DNA of 28,168 nucleotides from Methylococcaceae bacterium. GTDB lineage: Bacteria; Pseudomonadota; Gammaproteobacteria; Methylococcales; Methylomonadaceae. The stretch covers positions 1-28,168 of the forward strand of contig RFQK01000002.1 in assembly GCA_009925045.1 (NCBI GenBank), in the 5' to 3' direction. Position 1 is the stretch's first letter, and each line of letters opens with the position of its first letter. This document shows, one piece after another, positions 7,574-17,092 of this stretch. A program made the translations under genes and the position numbers. The notes below the pieces were generated by a model, which worked only from the letters and a program-made list of their open reading frames with translations, ran no database searches and was not told the DNA's origin.

Positions 7574-8834
7574 TATTGGGAAACCAGCAGCGAAAGCGAC
7601 TACCTTTACCTAATTGGCTATGAACCTCAAGTTTGCCTTCATGGCGGGCCATTACGTGTTTGACGATCGCCAGACCAAGACCAGTGCCACTAATTTTTTG
7701 GTTGCGTTTTACATCAGCGCGGTAAAAACGCTCTGTAATTTTGGGAATTTCACTGGAGGAAATACCTTCGCCAAAATCTTCTACTTCAAGAAAAACGCCG
7801 ACTTCAGCGTCATTTTGCCAGCGAACTTTTATCGGTTTATCGGTTGATGAATATTTTAGGGCATTACTGACCAGGTTGCTGAAAGCACTGTGTAATTCCG
7901 TTTCATCCCCTAGCAAACGGGCGTCAGAATCAAGGCTTAATTCAATGCGGCCAATATCCTTGATGGGGAGACGTGAATCTTGGCAGAGTTGCTCAATTAA
8001 ATGTGGCGCATCCACGCATTCAGTATGACGATGTTTGGTTTCCAGTCGGGACAGCAATAAAAGATCGTCAATCAGCACAGTCATCCGTTCCGTTTGTTCG
8101 GCCATGTTTTGAAACGACTTACTGTAAAAAGTCTCTCCACCATCAATTTCGACTAAGGTTTCCAGATAGCCTTTCAGAACCGTTAAAGGTGTGCGCAATT
8201 CATGTGAGACATTGGCGACAAAATCAGTCCGCATACGTTCGATATTTTTTAGCGTAGTAACATCCTGGGCCAATAATAATCGCAGACCCTCACCGTAAGG
8301 GGTGATACTGATTTGCAAGATCTGGTTTTCGTTTACAGGTGAGGGAATGGTGATTTTTTGGCTGTAATCATTCGACTTTAAATACTGTACGAAAGCCGGA
8401 TTACGAATCAGATTAGGGACTCGCTGACCTTTGTCAGATTTTTTGAGGCCAAGTACAGTGCGGCAAGCGCGATTACTCCATTCGATTTCAGCATAACTCC
8501 CCATAACGACAGCAGCATCGGGCAGGGCGTCGGTGGAGGTTCGAAATTGCTCGACCATGCGGCTAAGCTTTTTCTTACGTTTCTTTTCGGTTTTTTTCAG
8601 CTTCCATAGATGATAGTAGATATCAGCCCAGATACCTTTTTTATGCCGCATATCACCGAAAGCCCCGCGGCTCAGCCATTTTTCAAGTTCACTGATAGCC
8701 AGTGATTGCCGGATATATAAAAAAATGGTGATGAATAACAGCAGTGTCGATAAATGGCCTATGAAGTAGGCTAGCACCAGAGCCGCTGCGATAAGGCTTA
8801 GGGCGATGCTGATTTCTCTTTGCCAGCGATGCAT
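7560..8834 (-). CDS. phoR: Phosphate-regulon sensor histidine kinase
   Basis: A 424-residue membrane sensor kinase, close to E. coli PhoR (431). Two hydrophobic helices fill residues 9-40 with almost no periplasmic loop, as in PhoR. A charged cytoplasmic linker and a PAS domain (about 95-195) follow, then the H box FVANVSHELRTP with phospho-acceptor His211. The catalytic domain has an N box (NLVSNALKYS), DFGEGI and GTGLGLAIVKH. It would autophosphorylate and pass the phosphate to PhoB when phosphate is scarce, with control by the Pst transporter and PhoU, neither of which is in the window. It starts 3 bases after the phoB stop, so the pair is surely co-transcribed. The immediate PhoB partner and the short N-terminus favour PhoR over other kinases. 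Confidence 0.94.
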   Translation of the reverse strand: MHRWQREISIALSLIAAALVLAYFIGHLSTLLLFITIFLYIRQSLAISELEKWLSRGAFGDMRHKKGIWADIYYHLWKLKKTEKKRKKKLSRMVEQFRTSTDALPDAAVVMGSYAEIEWSNRACRTVLGLKKSDKGQRVPNLIRNPAFVQYLKSNDYSQKITIPSPVNENQILQISITPYGEGLRLLLAQDVTTLKNIERMRTDFVANVSHELRTPLTVLKGYLETLVEIDGGETFYSKSFQNMAEQTERMTVLIDDLLLLSRLETKHRHTECVDAPHLIEQLCQDSRLPIKDIGRIELSLDSDARLLGDETELHSAFSNLVSNALKYSSTDKPIKVRWQNDAEVGVFLEVEDFGEGISSSEIPKITERFYRADVKRNQKISGTGLGLAIVKHVMARHEGKLEVHSQLGKGSRFRCWFPNNRVC

Positions 8835-8837
8835 GTA

Positions 8838-9530
8838 TTAACCAGTCAATGAAAAACGATAGCCGAATCCTCTAACGGTTTGAATGAGATCTTCGCGGTC
8901 AAATTCAGCTAGTATCTTGCGTAAGCGACGAATGTGTACGTCAACAGTCCGCTCTTCTATATAGACGCTTCTACCCCAGACTTGATCCAGAAGTTGCGTG
9001 CGACTGTATACTTTATCAGGATTGGACATAAAGAATTGTATCAGTTTGAATTCTGTCGGGCTGACATCCATGGTCTGTCCGGCAATTGTCAGACGATGTT
9101 GGCTCGCATCCAGAATCAAATCACCAATCGTCAGTTGTCCGGTATCATCGAGTTTGCCTGTTCGGCGGATAACGGCACGAATGCGAGCGATTAATTCTTT
9201 AGGTGAAAAGGGTTTAGTCATGTAGTCGTCAGCACCTATTTCCAGGCCACGCACTTTGTCGCTCTCTTCAGCTCTGGCAGTTAAGAGGATAATCGGAATT
9301 TGTTTGTATGAGGCATCATTTTTTAAGCGCCTTGCCAGTTCCACACCGCTAATACCCGGTAGCATCCAGTCTAAAACGATTAAATCGATATTTTGATCGG
9401 CCAGAATTCTTAACGCTTCTTCTGCACTGGCAACAGCAGTCACTTGAAGATCACTTTGTCCTAAGGCCATGATCAGCATGTCACGGATAGCATCTTCATC
9501 TTCTACAACCAGAATGTTCAAATTCGACAT
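8838..9530 (-). CDS. phoB: Phosphate-regulon response regulator
   Basis: A 230-residue OmpR/PhoB-type regulator. The receiver domain has acidic residues Glu10-Asp11, phospho-acceptor Asp54 (LIVLDWMLPG), Thr84 and Lys106 (KPFSPKEL). The winged-helix DNA-binding domain contains SPTEFKLIQFFM, GRSVYIEERTVDVHIRRLRK and the terminal VRGFGYRFS, all as in PhoB. When phosphorylated it would bind Pho boxes and activate phosphate-starvation genes. The ATG at 9530 follows AGAGAG by 6 bases. A candidate Pho box upstream suggests autoregulation. It is downstream of the broken hypF on the same strand, with the promoter overlapping the end of that gene. Confidence 0.95.
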   Translation of the reverse strand: MSNLNILVVEDEDAIRDMLIMALGQSDLQVTAVASAEEALRILADQNIDLIVLDWMLPGISGVELARRLKNDASYKQIPIILLTARAEESDKVRGLEIGADDYMTKPFSPKELIARIRAVIRRTGKLDDTGQLTIGDLILDASQHRLTIAGQTMDVSPTEFKLIQFFMSNPDKVYSRTQLLDQVWGRSVYIEERTVDVHIRRLRKILAEFDREDLIQTVRGFGYRFSLTG

Positions 9531-9561
9531 GTTTATCTCTCTAAATTCGACTTTATTCTGT

Positions 9562-9595
9562 AATGTAACAATGCAATATTACCGAATTGTGACAA
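9562..9595 (-). promoter_or_regulatory. Candidate Pho box and -10 of phoBR
   Basis: On the minus strand TTGTCACAATTCGGTAAT (9595-9578) agrees at 13 of 18 positions with the E. coli Pho box consensus, two 7-base repeats 11 apart. TACATT follows 10 bases later (9567-9562) as a -10, the spacing seen at Pho promoters where the box replaces the -35. Transcription would start near 9555, about 25 bases before the phoB ATG. The first repeat overlaps the end of hypF. Confidence 0.5.
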
Positions 9596-11806
9596 GCTTT
9601 TTAAGCTGATGGGCATGGAGTTGGCCTAATGCAAGACCACCATCATTACTGGGAAGCTTACGCTGTATAAAAGTTTTGAAGCCAGATGAGTGTAATTTTT
9701 GCATTGCTTTCTCAGTCAGATGAGCATTTTGAAAACAGCCTCCGCTTAATACAACGTATTCTACGCCAGCTTGTTGTGCAAGCTTTAGGATAATCTCGGC
9801 GAGGGTATTATGAAAACGAGCCGCAATGTCTTGAGGTGCTGATCTGTTTAGCTCATTCAGAATGGCGACCAACATGGGGCGCCAATCGATAATGGCTACT
9901 GTCTCTTCCGTGATTTTAAAGGGATAGATATGATCGTCATCCGATTGAGCGGCAAGTTGTTCGAGTCTTATGGCGGCTTGACCCTGAAAATGGTTGTAAT
10001 CCGCAATATTCAATAAACAAGCGACAGCGTCAAATAATCGACCCGCACTCGTACAAGGAGGACAATGCACACCTTGTTTTAACATTTGCATAAATCCCGA
10101 TTGATGTTGGGTGCTTAAACGCTTCATGAAAGCCAGATCTTGATGATCATCCAGTGCGTTTAATTGCGCCAGTATCCCAAAGGCCAAGCGGTCAATTTGC
10201 TGGCTCGCGGTATCGCCTCCGATTAAAGCAAAGGCTCTTAGATGAGCGAATCTTTTGTACTCTGTGCCGTCTAGATAAAGTACCTCACTGCCAGCTAATG
10301 ATCCGTCTTCAGCCAACCCCATGCCATCCCAAGCAAAACCTAATACAGGCGGCTGAAGCTGATGTTCGGCCATGCCTCCCAGAATATGCGCAAGATGATG
10401 GGGGATTGGGTGCTTGGGTAATTCAGAAGTCTGCGCATACTGAGTACTGAAATATTCAGGGTGAATATCATGAACAACAGATCTGGGGCGTATTTTATAC
10501 AGATTTTGAAAATCGCGGATGCTGGTTTGCCACTGGCTTCGGGTTGCTGCATTTTTTAAATCACCACAATAAGGGCTGAGTAAGTATTGCTCACCAAAAT
10601 GCAGCGCAAAACTATTGGAAAAATGCCCGCCTACTGCCAAAACAGGATTTTCCGCCCGTGGTGCAGGGAAAACCATGGGGGCATAGCCTCGTCCTGATCG
10701 CAACACACTGATATCGTTGGCTATACACTTGACGACACTGTCATCCAATCGTCTCTGTATCCGGCGATTATGGTTTAGAAACAAATCCGCAATTCCATTC
10801 AGATCGTGTAAGGCCTGTTCGTTGTCTATGCACAAGGGAGACCCTTCCGTATTACCGCTGGTGACGACCAGTGGTAAACCCGAACGGCGGGCTAAAATCA
10901 GGTGCAAGCCAGAGGCGGGTAGCATGACGCCCAACCAATCAGAGTGAGGTGCGACGGCATCAGCAATACCATTTTGGGTTTTGGCAACCAATAAAACGAT
11001 AGGGTTGGTAGCCGCTGTTAACGCCGATCTTTGTACAGAATTGACTAAACAAATTTGTTCGGTGGCGGCACAATCAGCTGTCATGACAGCGAACGGCTTG
11101 TGCAGACGTTGTTTACGCCGCCTCAGCCTCTCCACTGCCGCCTGATTAGTCGCATCCACGCATAATTGAAAGCCGCCTATCCCTTTTAAGGCCAGAATTT
11201 GACCACTACGCAGACAGTCTAAGGCCAGATCAATACTGCTAGAACCGGAGCCAATGCTGTTGCCTCGAGGATCGATGACTTGTAATTCTGGGCCGCAAGC
11301 TGGACAGCTCAGTGTTTGGGCATGAAATCGGCGATTCTCAGGGTTGTGATAGTCCGCCTCACATTCCTTACATAAGGGAAAATCCACCATGCTGGTATGG
11401 TGACGATCAAACGGCAATTGCCTGAGAATACTAAAACGGGGGCCACAATCACTGCAGCTTATGAATGGATATTGGCAGGGCACAGTGCAAAATCCGTAGG
11501 GGTAAATGCTGAGGGGTTATGACTGGCCAAACTGTCAGTTATTTGAAAATGCTCATAGCGTTTTGAAATGCTCTGAATCTCGGCATTGAATACTTTGATT
11601 TCAGAACTGGCAGGTGCTTGCTGAACTAAGGTATCAATAAATTGCTGCTGGAGTTCGGCTTGTCCTTGTAACAAGACGGTAACGCCGCTAGAGGTGTTGG
11701 CAACAAAGCCTTTTTGTTGGAAACGGTGAGCGAGTTGATAAATAAAAGGGCGCATACCAACGCCCTGAACACGACCACTGATGCTGATTTCGAGTTGTCG
11801 CACCAT
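9579..11806 (-). pseudogene. hypF: [NiFe]-hydrogenase maturation carbamoyltransferase HypF, broken by an internal deletion
   Basis: HypF makes the thiocarbamate that becomes the CN ligands of [NiFe] hydrogenase. Two frames cover the family's whole length. Frame one (ATG 11806 to stop 11459) has the acylphosphatase domain with GRVQGVGMRPFIYQLA and runs to FALCPA. Frame two (open from about 11483 to 9579) resumes at CQYPFISCSDCGPRF, then the second zinc finger (CKEC, CPAC), the YrdC-like domain (LKGIGGFQL) and the Kae1-like domain (HHLAHILGG, SAGRLFDAVA, LSGGCFQN, PSNDGGLALG). Against E. coli HypF about 13 residues of the first zinc finger plus one base, about 40 nt, are missing near 11474. A simple ribosomal frameshift therefore cannot restore the protein. 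A GTG at 11483 could restart translation but lacks a ribosome-binding site. No other hyp or hydrogenase gene is in the window. An assembly error remains possible. Confidence 0.85.
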
Positions 11807-11856
11807 GCTTAGCAACTCATCAGCTTTATTTTATTTGCGCTTAGATCGGCTGTAGG

Positions 11857-13296
11857 CTAAAAATAATGGCCATTTAGCAGAAAGTGGGCCGCAATACTGC
11901 CCGCATAGCCAAGAAAAATCACTGGCATCCATTTAAGATGGGCACTAAATGTATAAATTCCTTTCATTTGTCCCATCAAACCAACACCGGCTGCTGAGCC
12001 AATTGCCAGCAAGCTTCCGCCAACTCCGGCAGTCAGGGTGACCAATAACCACTGGCCTTGAGAAATGTCCGGATGCATAGTCAATACAGCAAACATGATA
12101 GTGCCATTATCAATGAAGGCAGAAAGAATACCGACAATGATATTGGCGTAAGTAGGATCCATGCCGACGTACAAGACATCAGAAGCCATGGTCAGATATC
12201 CAATAAAGCTTAACCCACCCACGCTGATCATGACGCCGTAGAAAAATAACAAAGTGTCCCATTCTAAGGTGGCGACACTTTTGAATACGTCAAAATACTG
12301 AGACTTGGCTTTATTGGGCACTTCCAAGTTGTAGAGTTTGTAGACGTGAGCAAAATCGCTGATTTCGTCCTTATCTTTATGTGAGGTTTTTTGCAGATAA
12401 AAACCAAGGAATTTTAAATAGGTTAAACCCGCCAACATGCCGGCAGCAGGCGGCAAATCCAGCGCATTTTCAAAGCTGACTGCGGTGATAATCGTCATCA
12501 AAAACAACACGATCATAGCCATTGCACCTCTTTTCATCACAGGTGCTTTACCAACCGCCGCGGGTTGTTCCTTGGGAATCCAGAAATGCATCACCATTGC
12601 AGGTAAGGCAAAATTCACAATCGCCGGAATGAATAAGGAATAAAAATCGACAAAAGGCACTACGCCACTTTGCCACACCAGCAAGGTGGTGATATCACCA
12701 AAGGGGCTGAATGAACCACCGGCGTTGGTCGCGACCACTACGTTAATCGAACACAAGGTCACGAAACGACGGTTATCTTTACCCATTGCCAAAATGACCG
12801 CACCCATCAACAAAGCCGTGGTCAGGTTGTTACAGATGGATGACATGAAAAACGACATGAAGCCGGTAATCCAGAACAATTTGCGATAACTGAAACCTTT
12901 ACTCAGTAACCAGACGCGCAGATTATCAAAGACACCGCGATCTTCCATGGCATTCAGATAGGCCATGGAAACCATGATAAACAAAAATAATTCGGCATAA
13001 CCTTCTAAGCAAGCTCGAAAAGCCTTACCTGCTATTTCGCCGGTTTCGTGACCCGCATATACCGCAGCGATCAAAGCCCAAATCAGGCTGGCGGCTAAAA
13101 CCATGGGTTTGGATTTATTGAGTTCGGTGACTTCTTCGGTCATTGCCAGCAGATAGGCAAATCCGAAGATGGCAATCGCGGTAAAGCCGACCCAATGATT
13201 GGTGAGATTGAGTGTCTGAGCTGCAGATTCGCTATCAGCCCAGGCAAAAGAAGGAAGAAATGTCAGTAACAGTAAAACACTCAAGCGTGCAAACAC
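11857..13296 (-). CDS. nhaD: Na+/H+ antiporter NhaD
   Basis: A 479-residue polytopic inner-membrane protein of the NhaD family (ion transporter superfamily), which extrudes Na+ or Li+ in exchange for protons. The first ~20 residues look like a signal peptide ending in AWA, as reported for this family. Conserved stretches include SSICNNLTTALLMG, NAGGSFSPFGDITTLLVWQ and SAFIDNGTIMFAV. The start is a GTG at 13296 with GGAG seven bases upstream; no better ATG is near. It lies 102 bases behind the giant oxidoreductase, separated by a strong hairpin, and 50 bases before hypF, all on one strand. An antiporter beside a large NAD(P)H-handling enzyme could reflect a shared response to sodium or pH, but that is inference. 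Confidence 0.92.
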   Translation of the reverse strand: MFARLSVLLLLTFLPSFAWADSESAAQTLNLTNHWVGFTAIAIFGFAYLLAMTEEVTELNKSKPMVLAASLIWALIAAVYAGHETGEIAGKAFRACLEGYAELFLFIMVSMAYLNAMEDRGVFDNLRVWLLSKGFSYRKLFWITGFMSFFMSSICNNLTTALLMGAVILAMGKDNRRFVTLCSINVVVATNAGGSFSPFGDITTLLVWQSGVVPFVDFYSLFIPAIVNFALPAMVMHFWIPKEQPAAVGKAPVMKRGAMAMIVLFLMTIITAVSFENALDLPPAAGMLAGLTYLKFLGFYLQKTSHKDKDEISDFAHVYKLYNLEVPNKAKSQYFDVFKSVATLEWDTLLFFYGVMISVGGLSFIGYLTMASDVLYVGMDPTYANIIVGILSAFIDNGTIMFAVLTMHPDISQGQWLLVTLTAGVGGSLLAIGSAAGVGLMGQMKGIYTFSAHLKWMPVIFLGYAGSIAAHFLLNGHYF

Positions 13297-13353
13297 TGAT
13301 GAACTCCGAGAATTAAAGGAAAAACGGTTTATTTACAAGGTTTCCACGATTGA

Positions 13354-13390
13354 GGCCGTTTGTCACCCAGTGATAAGGTGATAAACGGCC
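13354..13390 (-). terminator. Long hairpin after the giant oxidoreductase gene
   Basis: GGCCGTTT (13354-13361) pairs with AAACGGCC (13383-13390), and inside it TCACC (13363-13367) pairs with GGTGA (13377-13381). Only one mismatched position separates the two stems, and the loop has 9 bases. The hairpin starts 8 bases after the gene's stop codon. No T run follows on either strand, so 3'-end stabilisation, processing or Rho-linked attenuation before nhaD is as likely as termination. Confidence 0.5.
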
Positions 13391-13398
13391 TACGAACA

Positions 13399-16300
13399 TT
13401 AGGCGTTTTCGTTTTCGAGCAAATAGGTCAGCCACAGAGAAGACAGCTTTTCCTGAACGGTGTTTTGTCTGAGGCGGGCACGCAGATTATCAAAGTCGAC
13501 ATAATCCAGAGCCTGATCTTGGTTGTAGCAAGAATACATAAAGCTGGTTTCACCGCTTTCCGGATCGACATGTTTACACAAGCACTGGGCACAAACACCT
13601 TTCATCATGCATTGCATCGGTGAGTTGATTGAGCCTATCGCTTCATGACCCGCTTTAAGATAGGGTTTTAGTAAGCCAAAACGGGCTTCTTTAACCGCCG
13701 CCATCATGCGGTCTGAACCAATCACAATCAAATGCTCTACATCCTGCAGACTCAGGCTGGCTTCGCCCAGTTCACCGGTTGCATAAGCAATCATAGCTTG
13801 CACAATGTTGCCGACAAAGCTTTTGTCTTGCGGACGGGTTGGCGTAATCGCCTGATTGCCCGGACGATCATCCACCGCCCAGACAATGATGTCGGAAGCG
13901 TCTTCGATTTCAGAAACCTTAAACACGTCTTCACTATTACGATAACCGGCAAAATAAATGACTTTATTGCCTGCTGAACGCAAAGCTTTACCGATCGAGA
14001 ACAATACCGCATTACCTAAACCGCCGCCTAATAACAGCACAGTCTGATTGCGTGGGATTTCAGTCGGAGCACCGGTTACCCCCATAAGCACCAATTGATC
14101 CCCAGTTTTCCAGGTTGCACACAGACGACTAGAGCTTCCCATCTCTAGGGCAATTAAAGAAACTAAACCTTGTTCTTTATCTACCCAAGCGCCTGTCAGG
14201 GCCAGACCTTCTGCGGCCAACACGGTACCTTCACGAACCGGTGCTAGAGATTCGAAGTTTTGAACGCGATAAAACTGTCCTGGCTCAAAATGACGGGCCG
14301 CAGCTGGTGCTTTGATGACGACTTCGATAATCGTCGGTGTTAAGCGGTTTACTTCAACCACGTGCGCCAGAAACTCGCTGTCGAGCTTATCTTGCATAGC
14401 CAGCAATTGTTGGTCGCGTTGTGCCTGTTGCTGCGGGTCTAGTTTTGACAACTCGTCTGCAAACAATTTAACAATATAGGGGTAACCATCTTTGCCGCTG
14501 GCCATGGCTTTTACCACGTTGCCGGCATAGACCGGATGGTTGTCACCATAGAAGGTGATGTAGCGACCATCGCTGTTATAGGATGTGAACGGAGCCGGTT
14601 TACCCACTTTAACCTGCGTTTCATCTTCGGCAGCAACCAGTTGGGCTTTGCCTTGTAACCATTCCGGTTCGTGACGTTTGTAAAACTTATGATCCATCAC
14701 AAAAGTGCCAGGATGTTCTGACTGATAAATGGTATTCGGCGCAGTACCAGCGGCGACAAAAAGACCACGCAACGGCACTTCATGTTCACTGGTTTTGCGC
14801 CATCGGCCCTCTTGTTCTTGCAGTTGTTCAAAACGAACCGCATTCAAGTGGCCGTACTGATCTTCCAAAGCCTCTAGCGGACTCATCCCTTCGGCCAACC
14901 AGATTCCTTCCGCTAAAGCCTCATGAATTTCTTCATGGTTTTGACGGTAGGCGGGTGAATCCTTGATACCTTTACGGTAGAACAGGGTGACACCGCCCCA
15001 TTGATGCAGGAAAGGCAAGAAATTGGGCTTTTCACCTGCCGCAGCAGCACGTTGACGTTCTTGTTCCACAATTCGTCCATGCGCCAGAAATTCTTCAAGG
15101 ATTTCCAGTTCTTCGGCGTCATAGCGGCTACGGACGTTATCCGCACCGTATTTCGCCACTAATTTGTCGTAGCGTCTGACGATTTTGCTGACTTGTACGG
15201 GATAATACGCCAATAATTCAGTGGCGGTATCTATGGCTGTCAGACCGCCACCGATGACACCGGCTGGCAGACGTACCTGTAAATTAGCCAGGGATGTATC
15301 TTTAGCCGCACCGCTTAGTTGCAAGCCCATGAGGAAGTCCGAGGCTTTGCGAATACCGCGGGTCAGATTATTTTTCAGATCGATAATGGTGGGTTTACCC
15401 GCGCCACTGGCAATGGCAATATGATCAAAACCTAATTGCCAGGCTTCATCAATCGAAACAGTACCGCCAAAACGAACACCGCCATAGCACTTAAATGCCG
15501 CGCGACGTAACAGATTCAGATAAATCACTTTCAGAAAGTTTTTATCCCAACGCACGGTAATACCGTATTCAGCAACCCCACCGAATCCCAGCATGACCCG
15601 TTGATCCAGTTCTTCATACAAACTTTGGAATTCGATAATCGGTTGTGGCACGGTGTTACGATCACCGGTCAGATACAAGGGCAGTGGTTCGATTTTTAGG
15701 GCATCAATACCGACTACGCCAAAACCTTCGTTGAGCAAATAGTGCGATAAGGTGTAACCAGCAGGCCCCATCCCGGCTACCAGCACGTTTTTACCGTTGT
15801 AAGGCAGTGCGGTCGAGCGCTTAACATTGAGTGGGTTCCAGCGTGTCAGCAGGCTGTAAATCTCAAAGCCCCAAGGCATGAACAACACATCGGTCAGCAC
15901 ATTGGTCTCAATTTGCGGAATGTTGACTGACTCAGTTTTTTGGTAAATACAGCCACGCATACAGTCATTGCAAATCCGGTGGCCAGTGCCTGGACACATA
16001 GGATTGTCAATCACGATCATCGCTAGAGCGCCAATATTGTCGCCTTCACGTTTCACGACATGCATTTCGGAGATTTTTTCTTCCAACGGACAACCGGTCA
16101 TCACGGCGCCAAGATGGTTGGTTTTAAATGTACCGTCTTTTTTGTTTTTGATGCCTTTAGAACAGGAATCGTTATCGCGGTCATGGCAGTAGATGCAGTG
16201 ATCTACTTCATATAAAACCTGACGCTGGGCATAACGTTTGTCGGTTAAGGCAAAACCGTCACGACGACGCTCATGCCCCTCTTCGCAGGCCCAAACCTTA

Positions 16301-17067
16301 AAACCTTCTTGAGGGACATCATCATGCGCCACCAGATTTTCCAGGTTGGTTTTTTCAGGAACTTTAAAACTCACCCACTTCTGAGTCAGGGCGCGTAATT
16401 CATCCACTTGTCTGGCGGCAAAGCTCCAGCGGTAAACGACATCGAGTGCAGCCGCAACCAAGCTGGCTGGGGAGTCAGCTTGACCGATAAAGGGGAAAGA
16501 GGCCAACTGAGTGTTTAATTCGCTTACATCCGCGTCTGTCAGGCTTTCTTGTTGAGACAAGCGCCATAAATTGGCACCCACTAAGGCGACAGCAAATTCT
16601 GGGTCGTGGTTGTATAAGTCTTGATGTCCTGTAGCACGAATTAAATTCGCGAGGTCGGTTTTTAAAGCGGCAATATCCCAATCTTCTATGGTTTGACCTT
16701 TAAAACGACTTGCTAGTTTGCCAACGATTTCGGTGCGATAAATGAAAATGCTGTTGAACTCACCGCGAATTTTTTCGATTTGTTGTTCACGCACATCGGT
16801 GACATTGAACAATTTGGCCACGAATTTGCCGACCAAAGGCGCCGTGCGAACTAATAATTCCGAGATTTGTTCTGGTGCCATGCCTTCGCCTTGAGAAGCA
16901 CGATAGGCGCTCAGTTCAGCAAAAAGAGCTGGATCATGTTGGTCTACGGTTTGATCAAAAACGCTGAGTAAATCTTGAAGGCGCTCAGGTTGATACAGAT
17001 CTGCGTAAGCAAAACCGGGTATGCCTAGAGTCAAGGTAGTAAGATCGTTACTCGTTATCTGTGTCAT
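13399..17067 (-). CDS. Giant FAD/Fe-S oxidoreductase, single-chain NfnAB-like fusion
   Basis: A 1222-residue protein. Residues 1-280 show no domain I recognise. Residues 285-375 carry a cysteine-rich region (Cys291, 294, 302, 326, 358, 366, 369, 373) like the two [4Fe-4S] clusters of GltD/NfnB-type flavoproteins. Residues 427-800 form the two-dinucleotide-domain flavoprotein (VAGMGPAGYTLSHYL near 430, VIGGGLTAIDTATELL near 604, FVAAGTAPN near 770). Residues 895-1145 are ferredoxin-reductase-like: FEPGQFYRVQNF for FAD, LLLGGGLGNAVLFSIGKAL for NAD(P). A [2Fe-2S] site ends it (Cys1153, 1159, 1162 or 1164, 1180), as in PyrK/NfnA. The order resembles NfnB fused to NfnA, enzymes that exchange electrons between NADH, NADPH and ferredoxin. 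The actual reaction is unknown. The ATG at 17067 has AAGGA eight bases upstream. It lies 25 bases after the secF remnant. Confidence 0.85.
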   Translation of the reverse strand: MTQITSNDLTTLTLGIPGFAYADLYQPERLQDLLSVFDQTVDQHDPALFAELSAYRASQGEGMAPEQISELLVRTAPLVGKFVAKLFNVTDVREQQIEKIRGEFNSIFIYRTEIVGKLASRFKGQTIEDWDIAALKTDLANLIRATGHQDLYNHDPEFAVALVGANLWRLSQQESLTDADVSELNTQLASFPFIGQADSPASLVAAALDVVYRWSFAARQVDELRALTQKWVSFKVPEKTNLENLVAHDDVPQEGFKVWACEEGHERRRDGFALTDKRYAQRQVLYEVDHCIYCHDRDNDSCSKGIKNKKDGTFKTNHLGAVMTGCPLEEKISEMHVVKREGDNIGALAMIVIDNPMCPGTGHRICNDCMRGCIYQKTESVNIPQIETNVLTDVLFMPWGFEIYSLLTRWNPLNVKRSTALPYNGKNVLVAGMGPAGYTLSHYLLNEGFGVVGIDALKIEPLPLYLTGDRNTVPQPIIEFQSLYEELDQRVMLGFGGVAEYGITVRWDKNFLKVIYLNLLRRAAFKCYGGVRFGGTVSIDEAWQLGFDHIAIASGAGKPTIIDLKNNLTRGIRKASDFLMGLQLSGAAKDTSLANLQVRLPAGVIGGGLTAIDTATELLAYYPVQVSKIVRRYDKLVAKYGADNVRSRYDAEELEILEEFLAHGRIVEQERQRAAAAGEKPNFLPFLHQWGGVTLFYRKGIKDSPAYRQNHEEIHEALAEGIWLAEGMSPLEALEDQYGHLNAVRFEQLQEQEGRWRKTSEHEVPLRGLFVAAGTAPNTIYQSEHPGTFVMDHKFYKRHEPEWLQGKAQLVAAEDETQVKVGKPAPFTSYNSDGRYITFYGDNHPVYAGNVVKAMASGKDGYPYIVKLFADELSKLDPQQQAQRDQQLLAMQDKLDSEFLAHVVEVNRLTPTIIEVVIKAPAAARHFEPGQFYRVQNFESLAPVREGTVLAAEGLALTGAWVDKEQGLVSLIALEMGSSSRLCATWKTGDQLVLMGVTGAPTEIPRNQTVLLLGGGLGNAVLFSIGKALRSAGNKVIYFAGYRNSEDVFKVSEIEDASDIIVWAVDDRPGNQAITPTRPQDKSFVGNIVQAMIAYATGELGEASLSLQDVEHLIVIGSDRMMAAVKEARFGLLKPYLKAGHEAIGSINSPMQCMMKGVCAQCLCKHVDPESGETSFMYSCYNQDQALDYVDFDNLRARLRQNTVQEKLSSLWLTYLLENENA

Positions 17068-17092
17068 ATGTGATTCCTTTCAGAGGAGGGTA

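Noticed and set aside
11459..11483. Programmed ribosomal frameshift joining the two hypF frames
   Set aside because: The two frames overlap, but about 13 conserved residues of the zinc finger are missing between them, which a frameshift cannot supply; no slippery run is present.
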